Below are positions 60,123 to 64,000 of a DNA stretch of 64,000 bases, piece by piece. The number at the start of each line of letters is the position of its first letter. The first letter of the stretch is position 1. This DNA comes from Nitrososphaerota archaeon (lineage in GTDB: Archaea; Thermoproteota; Nitrososphaeria; Nitrososphaerales; Nitrosopumilaceae). The stretch is taken from positions 1-64,000 of the forward strand of contig JAGWGA010000005.1 in NCBI GenBank assembly GCA_028867675.1, read 5' to 3'. The notes beneath the pieces were generated by a model. That model searched no databases. It was given only the letters and a program-made list of their open reading frames with translations, and had not been told where the DNA came from. The position numbers and the translations under genes were made by a program.

Positions 60123-61634
60123 GTGCCTCTAGTACTTGCACTAAAAAAAGATAGAAGAGAATGGGTAAGAAAACAAGGAAAAAATGTTGATCTAAAAAGA
60201 TATCAAAAAAATGCCAGAAAAGCTCTCAAGACATTCATATCTCTTGGTCCTGTATATGTAAAACTAGGTCAGTGGTTATCATCAAGGGCTGACATTTTAC
60301 CACAGCCATATCTTGAAGAACTTGCAAAGCTACAAGATGAAGTTCCTGCAGAACCATTTGATAAAGTAAAACCAATTATAGAAAAAGATCTAGGACCAAT
60401 GAATCAAAATTTTGATTTTGTTGATACTGATGTGATTTCTGGTGCATCATTGGGCCAAGTTTACAAAGCAAAACTTCGAGGTAAAGATGTTATAATTAAA
60501 GTTAGAAGGCCAGGAATTGAAAAAGTAGTTGAGGAGGATATTCGTGTTCTTAAAAAAATTATTCCACTTGCAATGAAGTTTGTAGATCCAAATCTTAGAT
60601 ATTCTGCAGAAGCGATGCTTTCACAATTTATTGAAACAATTCACGAAGAAATGGATTACAGAATTGAATCCCAAAATCTCAAATCAATAAAGAAAAACAT
60701 GCAAAACTTTCCTAAACTAATAATTCCATCTGTAATAGATGACAGATCAACCCAAAATATCCTCACTATGGAATACCTTCCTGGAATCAAGATTACAAAC
60801 GTAAAGGCCCTTGATGAGGCAGGAATTGATAGGGAACAGCTTGTTGTGAGGGCTCACAAGGTGTTTTTTACTATGTTATTAAAACATGAATTATTCCACG
60901 CAGACCCCCATCCAGGAAATATAGCTGTGACAAATGATGGTTCACTAATACTCTATGATTTTGGAATGGTTGGAAGACTAGATGCCAAAACTCGTCTGAA
61001 ATTAATTCGACTTTACTTGGCACTTGTAGAAAGAGAGCCGGTAAGAACTGTTTCTGCAATGGATGATCTTGGAATGCTTATGCCAGGATATGATAGAAAT
61101 ATTATCGAAAAAGGAATCGCACTTTCAATCCAGGCTTTTCATGGAACCAAAGTAGATAGAATGGAAGTCAGAGCATTAATGGATCTTGCAAACAAGACAA
61201 TGAGTAGATTTCCTTTCAAGCTTCCAAAACATCTTGCACTCTATATGAGAATGGCATCGATACTTGAAGGAGTATACTTGACACACAAAGTCAATTTTAG
61301 ATTCATCAATGTATTACAAAATATTCTAGAAGAAGAAAATATCATAAAAGATGCATACATTGAAGAGCTAAAAATTTCATTTAACAGATTTGTAAAATCA
61401 GTAGATTCTGCAATTGCAATAGTTCCCGAAATCAGGCAGTTCTTAGAACAAAATAAAAACATGCAGGCAAATGTACCAAAATCTAGAACAATTCTACTTT
61501 CTGGTAGTATTCTCTCAGCAGCAACATTTGTTGGTTCTGCAATTTTGTATCCGACAAATTATCTAGTAGGTGAAATTGGAATGATTGGTTCTGTTGTGAT
61601 AATGGGAATTTCTATTTTGTTAAGAGACCGTTAA
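60123..61634 (+). CDS. ABC1/UbiB-type atypical kinase
   Basis: A 503-residue protein kinase-like protein. The KxGQ loop is in YVKLGQWLSSRADILP and SLGQVYKAKLRG is the A-rich-loop equivalent. The catalytic core HADPHPGNIAV and the DFG-like LYDFGMVG follow, and two C-terminal membrane helices lie at about 455-475 and 480-500. UbiB members support quinone synthesis; here probably menaquinone or plastoquinone-type lipid. The first canonical start is GTG at 60123, but in-frame ATT codons and plausible residues (SRTIQTFIKL) precede it, so the N-terminus may be longer. Confidence 0.85.
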   Translation: MPLVLALKKDRREWVRKQGKNVDLKRYQKNARKALKTFISLGPVYVKLGQWLSSRADILPQPYLEELAKLQDEVPAEPFDKVKPIIEKDLGPMNQNFDFVDTDVISGASLGQVYKAKLRGKDVIIKVRRPGIEKVVEEDIRVLKKIIPLAMKFVDPNLRYSAEAMLSQFIETIHEEMDYRIESQNLKSIKKNMQNFPKLIIPSVIDDRSTQNILTMEYLPGIKITNVKALDEAGIDREQLVVRAHKVFFTMLLKHELFHADPHPGNIAVTNDGSLILYDFGMVGRLDAKTRLKLIRLYLALVEREPVRTVSAMDDLGMLMPGYDRNIIEKGIALSIQAFHGTKVDRMEVRALMDLANKTMSRFPFKLPKHLALYMRMASILEGVYLTHKVNFRFINVLQNILEEENIIKDAYIEELKISFNRFVKSVDSAIAIVPEIRQFLEQNKNMQANVPKSRTILLSGSILSAATFVGSAILYPTNYLVGEIGMIGSVVIMGISILLRDR

Positions 61635-62018
61635 TTATTCTATTGTGATATTTTTTCCAGTCTTTGTTGGTATTGTCAAGGTGAGAACACCATCATGATA
61701 TTTTGCTGATGCTACAAGGTCTTCGTCATCTTTTACTTCTATTGGAAGTCTCATTTTTTTATCAATTGAACTTGGTCTTTGTCTCCAAATGACTGTTCCC
61801 TCTACCTCGTGCTCTCTTTTTGCATTGATTGAGAGGATATTACCATTGAGTCTGACCTTGATCTCTTTCTTATCGAAACCAGGCATGTCTATTGTTATTG
61901 TAAGTTTGTCATTTTGGAAAATCATGTCTACAGGAGGAAGAATGAATTCGTAAAACTCACGTGATCTATTACCTATTTCTTTCATGACTTCTTTTACCAT
62001 ATAGTTACCAAAGCCCAT
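61635..62018 (-). CDS. Small heat shock protein (Hsp20)
   Basis: A 127-residue alpha-crystallin-domain chaperone. It holds unfolding proteins without ATP. Seen are PPVDMIFQNDKLTITIDMPG and the edge-strand motif GVLTLTIPTK, with the C-terminal IxI-like KNITIE. It is small for the family because the N-terminal arm is only about 40 residues. It abuts the UbiB stop without overlap. Confidence 0.9.
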   Translation of the reverse strand: MGFGNYMVKEVMKEIGNRSREFYEFILPPVDMIFQNDKLTITIDMPGFDKKEIKVRLNGNILSINAKREHEVEGTVIWRQRPSSIDKKMRLPIEVKDDEDLVASAKYHDGVLTLTIPTKTGKNITIE

Positions 62019-62099
62019 TTAATATCAAATAGTCCTTTTTTGATTATTAAACCTTAGTTAGATTCACAATTTATCTACTGCCCAATTTAATAGGATTTA

Positions 62100-62678
62100 A
62101 TGATTATAGTTATAGAAGGCTTTGACCAAGCTGGAAAAAAAACCCAATCAAAACTATTGGGTGATTTTTTAAAGACTAGAAATAAGAAATCAATGATATT
62201 TAGTTTTCCAGATTATACAACTCCTGTTGGAAAAGAGATCAAAAACTTTCTTAGTGGAAAAAGAAAATTTCCTCCACAGGTAATTCACTGTCTTCTTGCA
62301 GCAAATAGGTGGGAAAGATCAAAAGATATCGAAGATGCTCTTTCAAAAAATTATGTTGTAATAATGAATCGTTATTACCAATCAAACCTAGTATATGGAA
62401 CCGTTAACGGACTTGATTTGAAGTGGCTTGCAAATCTAGACAAGGGACTTCCAAAAGAAGACATGGTTATTTTACTTGATGTCAAGGTATCAGATTCATT
62501 TTCAAGAAAAAAACAACGACGTGATAAATTTGAAAAAGATAAAACATTTGCACTCAAAATTGCTGGAACATACAGAAGGCTGGCAAAAAAATATGGTTGG
62601 TACATTGTAAACGCATCACAAAGTAAAGATCAAGTTCATCAAGAAGTGCAAAAAACCATACTAAAACACATGAAATGA
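62100..62678 (+). CDS. tmk: Thymidylate kinase
   Basis: A 192-residue dTMP kinase with P-loop GFDQAGKKTQSKLL (residues 7-20), PDYTTPVGKEIKNFL, the DRxx-equivalent MNRYYQSNLVYG, and VKVSDSFSRKKQRRDKFEKD as the lid. It phosphorylates dTMP to dTDP. The HD phosphohydrolase gene starts four bases after its stop, so both act in nucleotide supply. Confidence 0.92.
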   Translation: MIIVIEGFDQAGKKTQSKLLGDFLKTRNKKSMIFSFPDYTTPVGKEIKNFLSGKRKFPPQVIHCLLAANRWERSKDIEDALSKNYVVIMNRYYQSNLVYGTVNGLDLKWLANLDKGLPKEDMVILLDVKVSDSFSRKKQRRDKFEKDKTFALKIAGTYRRLAKKYGWYIVNASQSKDQVHQEVQKTILKHMK

Positions 62679-62682
62679 TAAC

Positions 62683-63930
62683 ATGACTAGAAAATATCTT
62701 CAGATTGTAGATCCGATTCATGATTTTATCACAGTATATCCGCATGAGCTTGAGCTAGTAGATTCTCCAGCATTTCAAAGACTAAGAAGAATAAGGCAAC
62801 TTGCAGGAGCTCATCTTGTATATCCCGGCGCCCAACATTCAAGATTTGAACATTCCCTAGGAACAATGCATATTGCAAGTCAAGCAGCAAACGTTCTCAA
62901 AGATAAAGGATATCTTAATTCTAAAGATTCTGAAAACGTTCGAATGGCTGCACTATTACATGATATTGGTCATGGCCCGTTTTCACATCTATTTGAAGAG
63001 GTAATTCAAAAAAAGAAAAAAATCTCTCATGAAGAAATAGGAAAAAGACTCATTCTAAAATCCGAAATTGGTGATATCATAACAAAATCAGGATTTGATA
63101 AAACATTTCTTAGTAAACTTGCATTTGGAGATTCAAAATATCAATTCATGAATGAGATAATTTCTGGTGGGCTAAGTGCTGATATGATGGATTATCTTCT
63201 ACGTGATGGTTATTTTACGGGTTCAGAACATGCCAAAGTAGATTTTATGCGTATAATACATTCACTTGATGTTTACAACAAAAAACTTTCACTTGACAAA
63301 TCAGCACTTTACTCTTTTGAATCAATGATGATTTCAAGATACCAGATGTTCAAAGCGGTATATTTTCACAAGACAGTAAGATCTGCAGAGGTAATGTTAA
63401 TTCAATCAATGTTACTTGCAGACGATGAACTTGATCTTACTACAGATAATTTAGAAAAATATATCAAACTTACAGATGAATTTGTAATTTCAAAACTTGT
63501 TTCACTTGTACCTAGAAATTCTGATCTTAAAAGAGCAAGACAGCTTGCACTTGAATATCAAGAGCGAAAGTTGCTCAAGTGTGTTTATGAAAAGATCTTT
63601 ACAGGTCCACGAATGGGCAGAATAAACATAAATGATCTTCAAAAAGAGATTGCCAAAAAATCGAAGGTTGATGAGTGTGAGGTTTTCATCGATGTATCAA
63701 AGACCCCATCCATACCACTTTCTCCATCAAAAAAAGAATCACATTCTATTATTCTTACTACAAAGAAAGGTGAAGGTCCCAAGGAGTCATATGAGCTTCC
63801 AATATCTGAGATTCCTCTAGTCTCTGCAATTTCTGGCTTTATGGATATACTTAGGGTCTATACAAGACAACAATTTAGAAAAAAGGTTGAAATGGCAGCA
63901 CACGTCATTCTTGGTGAAAACAGACAATGA
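62683..63930 (+). CDS. HD-domain phosphohydrolase (dNTPase/SAMHD1-like)
   Basis: A 415-residue HD-superfamily enzyme. The metal-binding set is His57 (RFEHSLG), His93-Asp94 (LLHDIGHGPFSH) and a later Asp in the MMDYLLRDG stretch. It resembles dGTPase/SAMHD1-like triphosphohydrolases. It is flanked by tmk and pyrH, so it may balance dNTP levels. It overlaps pyrH by four bases. Confidence 0.87.
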   Translation: MTRKYLQIVDPIHDFITVYPHELELVDSPAFQRLRRIRQLAGAHLVYPGAQHSRFEHSLGTMHIASQAANVLKDKGYLNSKDSENVRMAALLHDIGHGPFSHLFEEVIQKKKKISHEEIGKRLILKSEIGDIITKSGFDKTFLSKLAFGDSKYQFMNEIISGGLSADMMDYLLRDGYFTGSEHAKVDFMRIIHSLDVYNKKLSLDKSALYSFESMMISRYQMFKAVYFHKTVRSAEVMLIQSMLLADDELDLTTDNLEKYIKLTDEFVISKLVSLVPRNSDLKRARQLALEYQERKLLKCVYEKIFTGPRMGRININDLQKEIAKKSKVDECEVFIDVSKTPSIPLSPSKKESHSIILTTKKGEGPKESYELPISEIPLVSAISGFMDILRVYTRQQFRKKVEMAAHVILGENRQ

Positions 63931-64000
63931 AAAAAAGAATTGTAGTGAAATTATCTGGAAGTTTATTTGGTCTTGAAGATACAAAAACACTGAAACAATA
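63927..64000 (+). CDS. pyrH: UMP kinase, N-terminal part
   Basis: The first 24 codons of a gene that runs off the right edge. The visible residues MKKRIVVKLSGSLFG match the N-terminal phosphate-binding strand and glycine loop of archaeal uridylate kinase (amino acid kinase fold). The ATG overlaps the stop of the preceding gene (ATGA junction). The call is provisional because the catalytic part is outside the window. Confidence 0.7.
   Translation, partial: MKKRIVVKLSGSLFGLEDTKTLKQ

Overview
The window is chromosome of a low-GC ammonia-oxidising-type archaeon (Thaumarchaeota/Nitrososphaerota, close to the Nitrosopumilus/Nitrosotalea group). The evidence is the archaeal information machinery (PCNA, TFS, Rpo11, archaeal TyrRS, aCPSF1, proteasome beta, RtcA), glycerol-1-phosphate dehydrogenase for archaeal lipids, the archaeal pantoate kinase/phosphopantothenate synthetase route to CoA, SepF-type cell division, BluB and CbiH for cobalamin, and many exported proteins with a signal peptide or C-terminal anchor. 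Many starts are TTG or GTG, and many genes have a TATA box about 25 bases before the start codon, so leaderless transcripts look common. I used that spacing to choose several starts.

Layout. 1-20265 is core: a ferredoxin end, a phosphatase, the rpo11-tfs-pcn-aspartate kinase run, an exported duplicated-domain protein, cbiH, a luciferase-like oxidoreductase, tyrS, a DegT aminotransferase overlapping an MtrA-like corrinoid protein, a dUTPase-like enzyme, a PfkB kinase, LEA14-like membrane proteins, small zinc-ribbon proteins, cyclophilin, tRNA-Arg(CCT) with an inserted D-loop (probable intron), bluB, tRNA-Val(GAC) and rtcA. About 20281-27800 is integrated element 1: an iteron-like repeat field, small zinc-ribbon proteins, a replication-type ATPase, a three-gene cassette ending in a SIR2-domain protein, a small membrane protein and a tyrosine recombinase. 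27870-29549 is two core genes (nadM, a class V aminotransferase). About 29551-42800 is a second island ending in another tyrosine recombinase. 42896-64000 is core again: FKBP, egsA, psmB-aCPSF1, sepF, a PP-loop thiolase-like enzyme, a proline peptidase, the four-gene CoA operon, PhoU/AbrB, NUDIX, a double Lrp regulator, an ABC exporter with a large exported partner, a UbiB-like kinase, Hsp20, tmk, an HD phosphohydrolase and the start of pyrH.

The most interesting material is in the two islands. Element 1 carries a SIR2 protein with intact NAD-site motifs, tightly coupled to two unrecognised proteins. It lies behind five TGRCAGA heptamers spaced every 9 bases in two opposed arrays, which looks like a regulated defence cassette. 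The second island looks modular: copies of an AT-rich repeat (core AAAGATATAT) follow three gene blocks. These are (i) a zinc-ribbon/winged-helix/unknown trio, (ii) a phosphoesterase-HhH-DEDD nuclease fusion with a DUF4145-like partner, and (iii) an S-layer-like surface protein divergent from a small winged-helix regulator with a perfect 18-bp palindrome on its TATA box. A five-gene chain of small proteins with overlapping ends, three of them under 60 residues, precedes the integrase.

All family calls are from motif reading by eye; no database search was possible.
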